Part shown: piece after piece, positions 17,973 through 26,576 of the stretch
How the letters are laid out: the number at the start of each line of letters is the position of its first letter
Position numbering within the stretch: the stretch's first letter is position 1
Assembly: GCA_002375765.1 (NCBI GenBank)
Contig: DFMV01000081.1
Coordinates: forward strand, 17,266-81,265
Direction of reading: 5' to 3'
Source of the DNA: Rhizobiales bacterium UBA3584
GTDB taxonomy: Bacteria; Pseudomonadota; Alphaproteobacteria; Rhizobiales; Devosiaceae
DNA length: 64,000 nucleotides
Notes under the pieces: model-generated
The model's input: only the letters and a program-made list of their open reading frames with translations
Told to the model about the DNA's origin: nothing
The model's database searches: none
Made by a program: the position numbers and the translations under genes

Positions 17973-17989
17973 TATAACATGTTGTTATA
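17973..17989. promoter_or_regulatory. Candidate LysR-type operator
   Basis: TATAAC-ATGTT-GTTATA is a perfect inverted repeat with 6-base arms and a 5-base centre. It lies just upstream of the LysR start and 105 bases before the binding-protein start. The position in the short divergent region supports autoregulation and control of the transport operon. This is inference from symmetry and context. Confidence 0.55.
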
Positions 17990-18093
17990 TGCGCCGCACT
18001 AATTGCGATTTGTATTCTATAAAACTTAGAATTAGCTTTCTCGCCGGTGTGACACGTCACCTTCAAAATGCCGTTCAATCGGGAGGAGATACT

Positions 18094-19644
18094 ATGAAAA
18101 CCCTTAAGCTGGCGCTGCTGGCCAGTGCGTGCGCGGCTTTCGCGCCATTCGCCACCGCCCAGGATCTCACAATTGGCATCGCCGCATCGCCGACATCCAT
18201 GGATCCGCAATTTTACGTTGTCGGTCCCAATAGCGCGATGGCTCGCAACATCTTCGACGGCCTCGTCAACCAAGACGAGCTGCAACAGATCCAGCCTGCG
18301 CTGGCAACGTCGTGGGAAACGGTTGACGAGACGACCTGGGAATTCAAGCTCCGCGAAGGCGTTAATTTCCACGACGGTTCGAGCTTCGGAGCCGAAGACG
18401 TCGTTGCGAGCATCAATCGGGTTCCGCTTGCCGCAACCAATAGTCCAAGCTCATTTGTGCCCTACGTCGAAGGTATCGCGAACGTCGAGGCGGTCGATGA
18501 GCATACAGTCCGGATTACCACCGACACGCCAACTCCGCTGCTGCTCAACAATCTTTCTCGCATCGCGATCATGCCATCCGAACTGGAAGATGTTCCGTCG
18601 TCAACGCTCAACGGCGGCGACAAAGTCATCGGCACTGGCCCATTCGAATTCGTTTCCTGGCTGCCCGACAGCGTAGTTCGATTGTCACGCAACGAGGACT
18701 ATTGGGATGGTCCGGCGGAATGGGAAAATGTCACCTACCGGGTCTTCACCAATTCCAGCGCCCGCGTTGCAGCCATGCTCTCGGGCGACGTCGACATGAT
18801 TGAATCTATCCCCACTGCGGACGTTTCAACCCTGCGCAATCAGGACGGCGTTGAGGTGGTCACACAGTCGAGCAATCGGGTGATGTATCTTCATCTGGAC
18901 CAGGATCGCGCAAATTCGCCGTTTGCTGCGGGCCCCGACGGGGAGAATCCGCTGCGTGATGTCCAGGTGCGACGCGCCATCTCGCTCTCGATCAATCGCG
19001 AGGCATTGGTCGAGCGGATCATGGACGGCCAAGGCATACCTGCCGGCCAGCTCGTGCCTGAAGGCTATTTTGGCCATGTGCCCGAAATCGAACTCGACGC
19101 CTATGATCCCGAGCGCGCCCAAGAACTGTTGGCCGAGGCCGGATATCCCGACGGCTTCGATCTCACCTTCCATGCCTCCAATGACCGCTATCCCAACGAT
19201 TCCCTGATCGCCCAGGCCATCGGGCAAATGCTTACCCGTGTTGGCATCGACACAGAGATCGTCACCCTTCCGGCCAGCGTATACTTCTCCCGCGCCTCCG
19301 CGCTCGAATTCAGCTTCATCATGGGTGGAGCAGCAGTGGAGACGGGCGAAGCATCGGGGGTTCTCGGTCCGCTACTGGAAACCTATGGGGAAACATCGGG
19401 CCAAGGCAATCGTGGCCGCTATTCCTCCGAGGCGTTCGACCAGGCGCTGCAGACGGCCCGTATGACAATTGATGATGCCGAGCGAAAAGCCCTGCTTGAG
19501 GAGGCGATGCGCATTGCCATGGACGACCTCGGCGTTATTCCCGTGTTCTTCCTCGCCAACACCTGGGCGATAGAAGATGGGCTGAGCTTTGAGGGCCGAT
19601 CTGACGGTTACACCCTCGCCTATGATGTGAAAGGCGCCCAATAG
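18094..19644 (+). CDS. ABC transporter substrate-binding protein, family 5 (DppA/OppA type)
   Basis: This periplasmic binding protein belongs to a Dpp-class importer, 516 aa. ATG 18094 follows GGAGGAG by 5 bases and begins a signal peptide (MKTLKLALLASACAAFAPFATA, mature QDLTIG). Family 5 features are visible: TSMDPQFYVVGPNSAMARNI, the region WEFKLREGVNFHDGSSF, and DVQVRRAISLSINREALVERIM. Members of this family bind peptides, but also glycosides and other solutes. Two nucleoside hydrolases in the operon make a nucleoside-like or N-glycosidic ligand plausible. A strong hairpin follows the gene. Confidence 0.92.
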   Translation: MKTLKLALLASACAAFAPFATAQDLTIGIAASPTSMDPQFYVVGPNSAMARNIFDGLVNQDELQQIQPALATSWETVDETTWEFKLREGVNFHDGSSFGAEDVVASINRVPLAATNSPSSFVPYVEGIANVEAVDEHTVRITTDTPTPLLLNNLSRIAIMPSELEDVPSSTLNGGDKVIGTGPFEFVSWLPDSVVRLSRNEDYWDGPAEWENVTYRVFTNSSARVAAMLSGDVDMIESIPTADVSTLRNQDGVEVVTQSSNRVMYLHLDQDRANSPFAAGPDGENPLRDVQVRRAISLSINREALVERIMDGQGIPAGQLVPEGYFGHVPEIELDAYDPERAQELLAEAGYPDGFDLTFHASNDRYPNDSLIAQAIGQMLTRVGIDTEIVTLPASVYFSRASALEFSFIMGGAAVETGEASGVLGPLLETYGETSGQGNRGRYSSEAFDQALQTARMTIDDAERKALLEEAMRIAMDDLGVIPVFFLANTWAIEDGLSFEGRSDGYTLAYDVKGAQ

Positions 19645-19653
19645 CGCGCTCCC

Positions 19654-19682
19654 CCGCCCGCGCCTGATTCCGGCGCGGGCGG
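19654..19682 (+). terminator. Intercistronic hairpin after the Dpp-type binding protein
   Basis: CCGCCCGCGCC and GGCGCGGGCGG form a perfect 11-bp GC stem with the 7-base loop TGATTCC, starting 10 bases after the stop codon. No T-run follows, so it more likely stabilises or attenuates the message than ends it fully. Confidence 0.65.
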
Positions 19683-19715
19683 ACCGCCGGTCTAACCCTC
19701 ACCTGGAGAGCCAGC

Positions 19716-20600
19716 ATGTCAGCCCTGCGCGGTGTCTTTCCCTATCTTGTGTCCCCAATTGCGTCCGACGGCACGGTCATGGGTAAGGTACTCTCCGACC
19801 TCGTTGATCATCTCGTCGATGCCGGTGTTCATGGGCTGACCTCGCTGGGAAGCACGGGTGAATTTGCATATCTTTCAAACGCGCAGCGCTATGAGGTGGT
19901 TGAGACGGTCGTTGGCGCCAATCGCGGTCGCGTTCCCGTTATCGCCGGCGTTGCGGCCACCACCATCTCCGACGCGACAGCGCAAACTCGGCAGATGATC
20001 GAATTGGGTGCTGACGGCATCCTAGCAATTCTCGAGGCCTATTTCCCCATCGACGATGAGGGCGTGGAGACCTATTTCCGAGCGATCGCCGATGCAGCAG
20101 ACGGTCGACCCGTCGTGCTCTATACCAACCCCAATTTTCAGCGCTCTGATCTCGGACTTGCGGTCATCGAACGCCTTAGTCACGTCGACAACATTGTGTC
20201 GATTAAAGACGCCTCCTCGAACACGGGACGGCTGCTTTCCATCCTCGAGCGAACCGAGGGGCGCCTCTCGGTTTTCGCTGCCTCTTCCCATATTCCAGCC
20301 TGTGTCATGCTGATCGGCGGCGTCGGATGGATGGCTGGTCCGGCTTGCTGCGCACCGTCCCAAAGTCTTGCACTATATCAAGCCGCGGTTTCAGGCCATT
20401 GGTCCCGGGCAATGGAATTACAGCGCCCGTTATGGCGGCTCAACGAGTTGTTCGCCCGCCATTCCCTGGCCGCCTGTATCAAGGCTGCGCTTTGTCTTCA
20501 AGGCTTTGCCGTGGGTGATCCAGTTCCGCCCCAAAAACCCCTCGACGAGTCAGCGCGAGACGACATTGCCCAGGCCCTTCGCGCCTTGGGCGCGCTCTGA
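19716..20600 (+). CDS. Dihydrodipicolinate synthase (DapA/NanA) family lyase
   Basis: These are Schiff-base class I aldolases that form or split pyruvate-type adducts, including KDG and sialic acid lyases. The 294-aa protein keeps the catalytic Lys (K164 in VSIKDASSN), the active-site Tyr (Y136 in VLYTNPNF) and the GSTGEF carboxylate-binding loop (residues 45-50). In transporter operons such proteins rarely make lysine precursors; a catabolic aldolase or hydrolyase is more likely. It lies between the binding protein and the first nucleoside hydrolase, so it may act on the released sugar-derived moiety. That role is inferred. Confidence 0.87.
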   Translation: MSALRGVFPYLVSPIASDGTVMGKVLSDLVDHLVDAGVHGLTSLGSTGEFAYLSNAQRYEVVETVVGANRGRVPVIAGVAATTISDATAQTRQMIELGADGILAILEAYFPIDDEGVETYFRAIADAADGRPVVLYTNPNFQRSDLGLAVIERLSHVDNIVSIKDASSNTGRLLSILERTEGRLSVFAASSHIPACVMLIGGVGWMAGPACCAPSQSLALYQAAVSGHWSRAMELQRPLWRLNELFARHSLAACIKAALCLQGFAVGDPVPPQKPLDESARDDIAQALRALGAL

Positions 20601-20624
20601 ACACCAACTGATTTCAGGACAACC

Positions 20625-21575
20625 GTGACAACCATTCTTTTCGATACCGATCCCGGGGTTGACGATACCTTCGCTATTCTATTGGCCCTGGCCTCGCCAG
20701 AGCTAAAGGTCGATGCGATCCTGACAGTGTGCGGCAATGTCTCGCTGGATGTGGCAACGCGCAACGCCTTGCGCATCCTTGCCTTGGTCGGCCGCGATGA
20801 TATTGCCGTTCATGCAGGCGCCGACCGCCCCTTGCTTGGTACCGCACTTTATGGCCTTCATCATGGGCGGGATGGGCTCGGGGGAGCCCCCTTACCCGAA
20901 CCCCGCGCCAGGCAGCGCGGGCAACATGCGGTCGAATATCTCATAGAGCGGCTTGATACTGCCCGCCAGCGTGGCGAACGCGTGACGCTGTGTGCGCTTG
21001 CCCCGATGACCAATATCGCGCTGGCCCTACGTATCCGCCCCGACATTTCCGCCGGCATAGAGCGGATCGTAGCAATGGGGGGCGCTTTCCGTACGCCGGG
21101 AAATCGCACCTTCACTTCCGAGTTCAATATATTGGCCGACCCCCATGCGGCTCAAATCGTATTCTCGTCGAATATTCCCATCACACTTCTACCGCTCGAT
21201 GCCACTCATCAGGCCATTGCCACACCCGAGCGGGTCGCACGCCTGCGCTCAATCGGTGGGCCGTTGATGGATGTGCTTGGGCCGATGCTACAGGCCTGGG
21301 ACCGGAACGATCCGGACCGCTATGGATCGGCAGGCGGCCCGATGCACGACCCGCTCGTTACAGCCTTTGTTCTGGCGCCGCACCTTTTCACAACCCAGGC
21401 GGCGCGCGTTATGGTGGAGACCGATAGCACCTTGTGTCGCGGTCAGACCGTTGCGGACTGGTATGGCAAGTCCGGCGAGGCTGCCAATGTTGACATTGTC
21501 ACCAAAGTCGACGTTGAGGGATTTTTTGGCCTGTTCGAATCCGGCTTGCGGCAGCTGAGCAGGGTTGACGCATGA
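20625..21575 (+). CDS. Inosine-uridine preferring nucleoside hydrolase family protein (copy 1)
   Basis: This enzyme cleaves the N-glycosidic bond of ribonucleosides to free base and ribose. The 316-aa protein begins at GTG 20625 and shows the calcium-binding signature DTDPGVDDT near the N-terminus, with NIALALRIRPDI and MGGAFRTPGNRT further on. The motif TFTSEFNILADPHAA and the late DPLVTAFVL also belong to the family. It overlaps by 4 bases (ATGA) with a second nucleoside hydrolase. The two copies are clearly related but diverged, so they may handle different nucleosides or anomers. Confidence 0.9.
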   Translation: MTTILFDTDPGVDDTFAILLALASPELKVDAILTVCGNVSLDVATRNALRILALVGRDDIAVHAGADRPLLGTALYGLHHGRDGLGGAPLPEPRARQRGQHAVEYLIERLDTARQRGERVTLCALAPMTNIALALRIRPDISAGIERIVAMGGAFRTPGNRTFTSEFNILADPHAAQIVFSSNIPITLLPLDATHQAIATPERVARLRSIGGPLMDVLGPMLQAWDRNDPDRYGSAGGPMHDPLVTAFVLAPHLFTTQAARVMVETDSTLCRGQTVADWYGKSGEAANVDIVTKVDVEGFFGLFESGLRQLSRVDA

Positions 21576-22543
21576 ACCGGCGCAAAGTGATCCTCGATGT
21601 TGATCCTGGCGTGGACGACATGGCCGCCATACTCCTTGCGCTAGCCAGCCCAGAACTCGAGATCGTGGGAGTTTGCGCAGGCGCTGGTAATGTTCCCCGG
21701 CAGGTGGCGCTGGAAAACGCCCAGCGCATTCTTGCGATGGCCAAAGTGGATATTCCCTTGCTCGCCGGATGCGAAAAGCCCCTGCTGCGCGGACAAGTTT
21801 TCGGGCGCCACTGCGCCCATGGTGTTTTCCCAGACAATCTGGTCCCGCCGGCTGGCGCGCCGAAGCCCTTGGGCGGCGCCGCTGCTTTTATTGCTCAGGC
21901 GGCGCGCTCGGCGTCCGCCCGGGGCGAAGCTATAACCCTTTGCGCCTCAGGCCCCCTCAGTGCGGTCGCCCTAGCGCTCGCACTCGGCGAGGACGTCCGT
22001 AGCGGCATTGATGAAATCACAATCATGGGCGGAGCCTTCAGGGCTCTGGGCAATCGCGTTCCTTGGGCAGAGTTCAATATGCTTGCCGATCCCCACGCCG
22101 CCGCCATGGTGTTCGCGAGCGGGGTGCCCGTCACCCTGTTCCCGCTGGATGTTACATTGGAGGTGCTCGTGACTGAGGAGCATCTCGGCGCCTTGCGCGC
22201 GAACGGAGGCGCGATTGCATCTGCTTTCGCCGACGTCTTTGCCGGCGCGGACCGTGAAGACCCTGTGCGCTACGGGCGCTCCGGCGGCCCGGTCCACGAC
22301 GCCCTTCCAATCGCCTACCTGCTCGCACCAGAGCTGTTCGCGTTCACGACGGCCCAATTGGGGATTGTGAGCGAGGGGCCGCAAATGGGCCATACTTTCG
22401 CAGATTTCTCGACGGTCGATCCGTTTGCAAAGACGCAAATTGCGCAAACTGCCGATGAAGCAGGTGTGTTGGACCTGCTCTGTTCCCGGCTCGCTCGTAT
22501 CGAGAGGACCTCAAGGCATTCAATCGAGAGGATCATCCAATGA
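21572..22543 (+). CDS. Inosine-uridine preferring nucleoside hydrolase family protein (copy 2)
   Basis: This is a second nucleoside N-glycosidase-type enzyme, 323 aa. The calcium-site signature is DVDPGVDDM, followed by EIVGVCAGAGNV, ITIMGGAFRALGNRV and AEFNMLADPHAA, and the late VHDALPIAYLL. The ATG overlaps the stop of copy 1, and its own stop overlaps the next permease start (ATGA), so all are translationally coupled. The active-site pattern is intact in both copies, so neither looks like a dead duplicate. Confidence 0.9.
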   Translation: MNRRKVILDVDPGVDDMAAILLALASPELEIVGVCAGAGNVPRQVALENAQRILAMAKVDIPLLAGCEKPLLRGQVFGRHCAHGVFPDNLVPPAGAPKPLGGAAAFIAQAARSASARGEAITLCASGPLSAVALALALGEDVRSGIDEITIMGGAFRALGNRVPWAEFNMLADPHAAAMVFASGVPVTLFPLDVTLEVLVTEEHLGALRANGGAIASAFADVFAGADREDPVRYGRSGGPVHDALPIAYLLAPELFAFTTAQLGIVSEGPQMGHTFADFSTVDPFAKTQIAQTADEAGVLDLLCSRLARIERTSRHSIERIIQ

Positions 22544-23517
22544 CCGCTTACCTCATCAGGCGTATCGGGCAGACTATTATCACGCTGCTGGCAATGTCGG
22601 TGCTTGTCTTTGTGGGCGTCTACATGGTCGGCAACCCCGTAGACGTTATGATCAGCGCAACAGCCACACCAGCCGAGCGTCAGCAAATCATCACCTCATT
22701 GGGCCTGGATCAACCCGTCTGGACGCAATATTGGAATTTCCTGCTCAATGCGCTTTCGGGCAATCTGGGAAATTCCTTCCTCTACAATCAGCCTGCCCTC
22801 CAGCTGATCTTTGCGCGGATTCCCGCGACACTCGAACTCGCGTTTTCCGCCCTGTTCATCGCTCTGGTGGTGGGCATACCGCTAGGTGTCTGGGCCGGCC
22901 TTAAGCCGCGCAACAAATCCTCGCGCGGGATCATGGCCTTTTCCATTCTCGGCTTCAGTCTTCCGACATTTTGGATCGGGTTGATGATGATCATGTTGTT
23001 CAGCGTCTATCTTGGATGGCTACCCGCTTCCGGACGCGGCGATACGGTCAATGTCCTGGGGGTGCAGCTCAGCATCTTCACGCTCGACGGACTAAGCCAC
23101 ATCGCGCTGCCGGCGCTCAATCTCGCACTATTCAAGATCTCACTGGTCATTCGCCTCACACGTGCCGGCGTCATCGAAGCGCTGCAGATGGATTATGTAC
23201 GATTTGCCCGCGCCAAAGGGGTTTCGGAAACCCGTATCGTTTTTGTTCACGTGCTCAAAAACACGCTGATTCCGCTCATCACGGTGATTGGGCTCGAATT
23301 GGGGTCACTCATCGCCTTCGCGGTGGTCACCGAAACGATTTTCGCCTGGCCAGGCATGGGCAAACTCATCATCGACGCCATCGGCGTTCTCGATCGCCCG
23401 GTGATCCTGGCGTATCTGCTCATCACCGTCCTCATGTTCATGGTGATCAATCTTGTCGTTGACATTCTTTATACAATGGTCGACCCGCGCGTGCGGGTCG
23501 TGGGAGGATCAGAATGA
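22540..23517 (+). CDS. ABC transporter permease (DppB/OppB type)
   Basis: This inner-membrane channel subunit of the Dpp-class importer is 325 aa. It has the N-terminal segment MTAYLIRRIGQTIITLLAMSV typical of DppB and six membrane segments. The coupling loop is DYVRFARAKGVSETRIVFVHVLKNTLIPLI. It overlaps its neighbours on both sides by 4 bases. Together with the DppC-type product and the two ATPases it makes a complete transporter. Confidence 0.93.
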   Translation: MTAYLIRRIGQTIITLLAMSVLVFVGVYMVGNPVDVMISATATPAERQQIITSLGLDQPVWTQYWNFLLNALSGNLGNSFLYNQPALQLIFARIPATLELAFSALFIALVVGIPLGVWAGLKPRNKSSRGIMAFSILGFSLPTFWIGLMMIMLFSVYLGWLPASGRGDTVNVLGVQLSIFTLDGLSHIALPALNLALFKISLVIRLTRAGVIEALQMDYVRFARAKGVSETRIVFVHVLKNTLIPLITVIGLELGSLIAFAVVTETIFAWPGMGKLIIDAIGVLDRPVILAYLLITVLMFMVINLVVDILYTMVDPRVRVVGGSE

Positions 23518-24443
23518 GCCTCATCGACCCTGACGCGAACCTTGAAGGCGGAGTGGGCGTGCAGCCCAAACCAACCTCGCCATTCAAGCGTGTTGTGGTG
23601 GGCGTCTTATCGGACAAGCTTGGCTTGGTTGGCGTCGTCATCTGCACGATCATGGTCCTTGCGGCAATTTTTGCGCCGTGGATCGCTCCCCAAAACCCTT
23701 ATGATCTGGCCCATCTCGACATTATGGACAATCGCATGCCGCCAGGGGAGGTGTCCTTTTCAGGCATGACGTACCTGTTGGGCACGGACGACCAGGGACG
23801 CGATCTGTTCAGCGCCATCCTTTACGGGCTGCGCACGAGCCTGTTTGTGGGGATATCCAGTGCAGCCATCGCGCTGGTCATCGGCGCAAGCGTTGGAATT
23901 TTCAGCGCCTTTTTCGGCGGCCGCACCGACGCGCTTTTGATGCGCATTGTCGATATCCAGCTCAGCTTTCCGCCTATCCTCATTGCTCTGATCCTTCTGG
24001 CCATACTCGGCCAGGGCGTCGATAAGATCGTCATTGCGCTTGTGGTCACCCAATGGGCGTACTACGCACGAACCATCCGCGGCTCGGCCTTGGTCGAACG
24101 GCGGCGCTCTTATGTCGATGCAGCGCGGTGCCTGGCTCTGCCCACCCATCGCGTCATGTTCAACCACATCTTGCCCAATTGCCTCCCGCCGCTGATCGTT
24201 GTTGCCACCATGCGCGTGGCTTACGCAATCAGCCTGGAGGCCACCCTGTCCTTCCTTGGTATTGGGCTGCCGGTGACCGAACCCTCGTTAGGCCTGTTGA
24301 TTTCGAACGGATTCGCCTACATGCTTTCAGGCGACTATTGGATCTCGGTCTTTCCTGGATTGGCGCTTTTGCTTTTGATCGTCGGCATCAATCTGGTCGG
24401 CGACACTCTGCGCGACGTTCTCAATCCCAGGATGCAGAAATGA
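23514..24443 (+). CDS. ABC transporter permease (DppC/OppC type)
   Basis: This is the second channel subunit, 309 aa, with a cytosolic N-terminus, then six membrane segments. It carries the DppC-specific periplasmic stretch LLGTDDQGRDLFSAILYGLRTS. The coupling loop is SYVDAARCLALPTHRVMFNHILPNCLPPL. It overlaps DppB upstream and the first ATPase downstream (ATGA each). Confidence 0.93.
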   Translation: MSLIDPDANLEGGVGVQPKPTSPFKRVVVGVLSDKLGLVGVVICTIMVLAAIFAPWIAPQNPYDLAHLDIMDNRMPPGEVSFSGMTYLLGTDDQGRDLFSAILYGLRTSLFVGISSAAIALVIGASVGIFSAFFGGRTDALLMRIVDIQLSFPPILIALILLAILGQGVDKIVIALVVTQWAYYARTIRGSALVERRRSYVDAARCLALPTHRVMFNHILPNCLPPLIVVATMRVAYAISLEATLSFLGIGLPVTEPSLGLLISNGFAYMLSGDYWISVFPGLALLLLIVGINLVGDTLRDVLNPRMQK

Positions 24444-25432
24444 CCAAGTCCCCTTCGAGCAAAACCCTCGTGGTCGAGGGACTGGAAACCCGCTTCCTCA
24501 CTTCAACGGGTCCAGTGGCTGCGGTAAGAGATGTTAGTCTGCAGGTCGGCAAGGGAGAGATTGTCGGCCTGGTTGGCGAGTCCGGATCGGGCAAATCGGT
24601 CACCGGACTCTCGATCATGGGTCTGATCGACGCTCCCGGCGAAATCTTCGCGGGGCGGGCTCTTCTCAACGGCGAAGATCTTTTCAAGGCGACGCCCAAG
24701 CGCCTGCGCCAATTGCGCGGTGATCGGATCGCCATGATCTTCCAGGACCCTATGATGACGCTGAACCCTGTTTTGCGCATCGATACGCAAATGATCGAGG
24801 CCATCCGTGCCCATGATCCGAAAATATCGAGGTCGGACGCCCGCGCACGCTGTCGCGATGCGCTTGCACAAGTGGGAATCCCTGCGCCGGACGAACGGCT
24901 GGCCGCGTATCCACATCAATTCTCAGGCGGCATGCGCCAGCGCGTTGCCATCGCCATCGCCATGCTTAACAGGCCCGACATCATCATAGCCGACGAGCCG
25001 ACTACGGCACTGGACGTTACTATCCAGGCGCAGATCCTGGCCGAGATGCAGAAGCTGTGTCGCGAAACGGGTACGGCGCTGATCTGGATCACCCATGACC
25101 TCACGGTGGTCGCGGGCCTGACTGATCGGGTCTATGTCATGTATGCGGGTAGCGTGGTTGAGGAAGGGCCAGTCGATCCAATGCTCGACGCTCCGATCCA
25201 CCCTTATACCGACGGGCTGATCCGTTCGATTCCATCGCACAATACGCCCGGCCAGCGCCTGCATCAGATCCAGGGAATGACACCGGCACTCGACCGCATG
25301 CCGCAGGGATGCCGCTTTCATCCGCGTTGCCCGCGTCGTACCGAGGCGTGCCTGGGCGAGATCGCACTCGAACCGTTCGGTGACGCACGGCACGCCCGGT
25401 GCATACATCCACTTTTGGAGAAGCGCTCATGA
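24440..25432 (+). CDS. ABC transporter ATP-binding protein (DppD/OppD type)
   Basis: This is the first of two ATPases of the Dpp-class importer, 330 aa. It shows Walker A ([17 protein letters not shown]), the Q-loop ([13 protein letters not shown]), the signature [15 protein letters not shown], Walker B ([12 protein letters not shown]) and the switch His ([12 protein letters not shown]). The C-terminal Cys-rich oligopeptide/dipeptide extension ([17 protein letters not shown]) suggests the iron-sulfur site common in this family. The open frame extends far upstream inside dppC, but ATG 24440 overlaps its stop codon and gives the normal start. Confidence 0.93.
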   Translation: MTKSPSSKTLVVEGLETRFLTSTGPVAAVRDVSLQVGKGEIVGLVGESGSGKSVTGLSIMGLIDAPGEIFAGRALLNGEDLFKATPKRLRQLRGDRIAMIFQDPMMTLNPVLRIDTQMIEAIRAHDPKISRSDARARCRDALAQVGIPAPDERLAAYPHQFSGGMRQRVAIAIAMLNRPDIIIADEPTTALDVTIQAQILAEMQKLCRETGTALIWITHDLTVVAGLTDRVYVMYAGSVVEEGPVDPMLDAPIHPYTDGLIRSIPSHNTPGQRLHQIQGMTPALDRMPQGCRFHPRCPRRTEACLGEIALEPFGDARHARCIHPLLEKRS

Positions 25433-26421
25433 CACAGCCGCTTATCATCATCGATTCCGTGACCCGGCAGTTTGCCAAGACGCCCGATCTTGCCGCCAAA
25501 CTGGCCAATCGGCTCGGCGCCCACTTCGAGCCGCAGGTCGTTCACGCCGTAGATTCAGTTTCGCTCGAGATCGGCGAGGGTGAAGTGGTCGGTCTGGTGG
25601 GCGAATCCGGCTGTGGAAAATCCACCCTGGGGAGGATCGTCGCGGGCATAGACAACCCCACCAGTGGACGCATTCTCTACCGCGGCGAAGATGTCGCCAA
25701 AGCCAGTGGCCAGCGGGCGCGGCATATAGCGCTCAAGGTGCAGATGATCTTCCAGGACACGCTGGATTCGCTGAATCCGCGCTTCCGGATGGGCCAAACC
25801 GTGCGCGAAGCCGCCCACTTTCATAAGGTGGTGCCAAATTCCGAGCTCGATGCCCATATCGACAATGTTCTTGCTCAGGCGGGACTGGACCCGCGCACCA
25901 AGTCCCGTTTCGCGCATCAATTTTCCGGCGGACAGCGCCAACGCATTGGCATTGCTCGCGCTCTGGCAGTCAATCCCGAGCTCGTGGTGTGTGATGAAGC
26001 TGTCGCCTCGCTCGATGTCTCGATCCAGGCGCAAATCATCAATTTGTTCATGGATTTGCGTGAGCGCCTCGGGCTGGCCTACCTGTTTGTCAGCCACGAC
26101 ATTGGTGTGGTTCGGCATATCTCTGATCGGGTTGCAGTGATGTATTTGGGACGGATTGTCGAACAGGGGCCCACCGAGGCGCTTTTTGCCGATCCCAATC
26201 ACCCTTACACGCAGGCGCTGTTGCGCGAGGTGCCACGACTGGACAATCGCCATGCGAGCTTTAATCCTGTCTCAGGCGAAATACCTTCGCCGCTTTCCCC
26301 ACCCTCAGGATGCCACTTCCACCCACGCTGTCCATTTGCGATGGACAGATGCCGGATCGAGCCTCCGGCGTTGAAGGAAATTGCGCCGGGGCGGAAATCG
26401 GCATGCCATTTGAACGATTAA
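25429..26421 (+). CDS. ABC transporter ATP-binding protein (DppF/OppF type)
   Basis: This is the second ATPase of the Dpp-class importer, 330 aa from ATG 25429, which overlaps the DppD stop. It shows Walker A ([13 protein letters not shown]), MIFQDTLDSLNPRF, the signature FSGGQRQRIGIARALA, Walker B (LVVCDEAVASLDVS, with Ala in place of the usual Pro after Glu) and the switch His in FVSHDIGVVRHI. The C-terminal extension CHFHPRCPFAMDRC is again cysteine-rich. It is the last gene of the 18.1-26.4 kb operon and converges on the tctA-like gene. Confidence 0.92.
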   Translation: MTQPLIIIDSVTRQFAKTPDLAAKLANRLGAHFEPQVVHAVDSVSLEIGEGEVVGLVGESGCGKSTLGRIVAGIDNPTSGRILYRGEDVAKASGQRARHIALKVQMIFQDTLDSLNPRFRMGQTVREAAHFHKVVPNSELDAHIDNVLAQAGLDPRTKSRFAHQFSGGQRQRIGIARALAVNPELVVCDEAVASLDVSIQAQIINLFMDLRERLGLAYLFVSHDIGVVRHISDRVAVMYLGRIVEQGPTEALFADPNHPYTQALLREVPRLDNRHASFNPVSGEIPSPLSPPSGCHFHPRCPFAMDRCRIEPPALKEIAPGRKSACHLND

Positions 26422-26541
26422 TCGGCTTGGCACTATGGACTCGCCTCCATGTAGGCGGTCGACGGCCATCTCTTCTCCGGAAATCAGGTCTTGGATCGGA
26501 TTGATGTACGCCGAAGCGGCGCCAAGCTGGTTGGCCTGCAT
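26422..26541 (-). pseudogene. Possible truncated gene remnant between convergent operons
   Basis: On the minus strand an ORF begins MQANQLGAASAYINPIQ and continues with EEMAVDRLHGGESIVPS before running into the antisense of the DppF gene. This 40-residue stretch has a natural amino-acid composition, unlike a shadow frame, and could be the 5' end of a lost gene. I do not recognise the family. The rest of this 155-bp gap has only a weak 5-bp stem. Confidence 0.25.
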
Positions 26542-26576
26542 TTCCCATCCCCATCCGACTTAACGTCTTCGTTGGA

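Noticed and set aside
24053..24439. In-frame extension upstream of the DppD-type ATPase
   Set aside because: It lies inside the DppC gene in another frame; ATG 24440 overlaps the DppC stop and gives the normal N-terminus.
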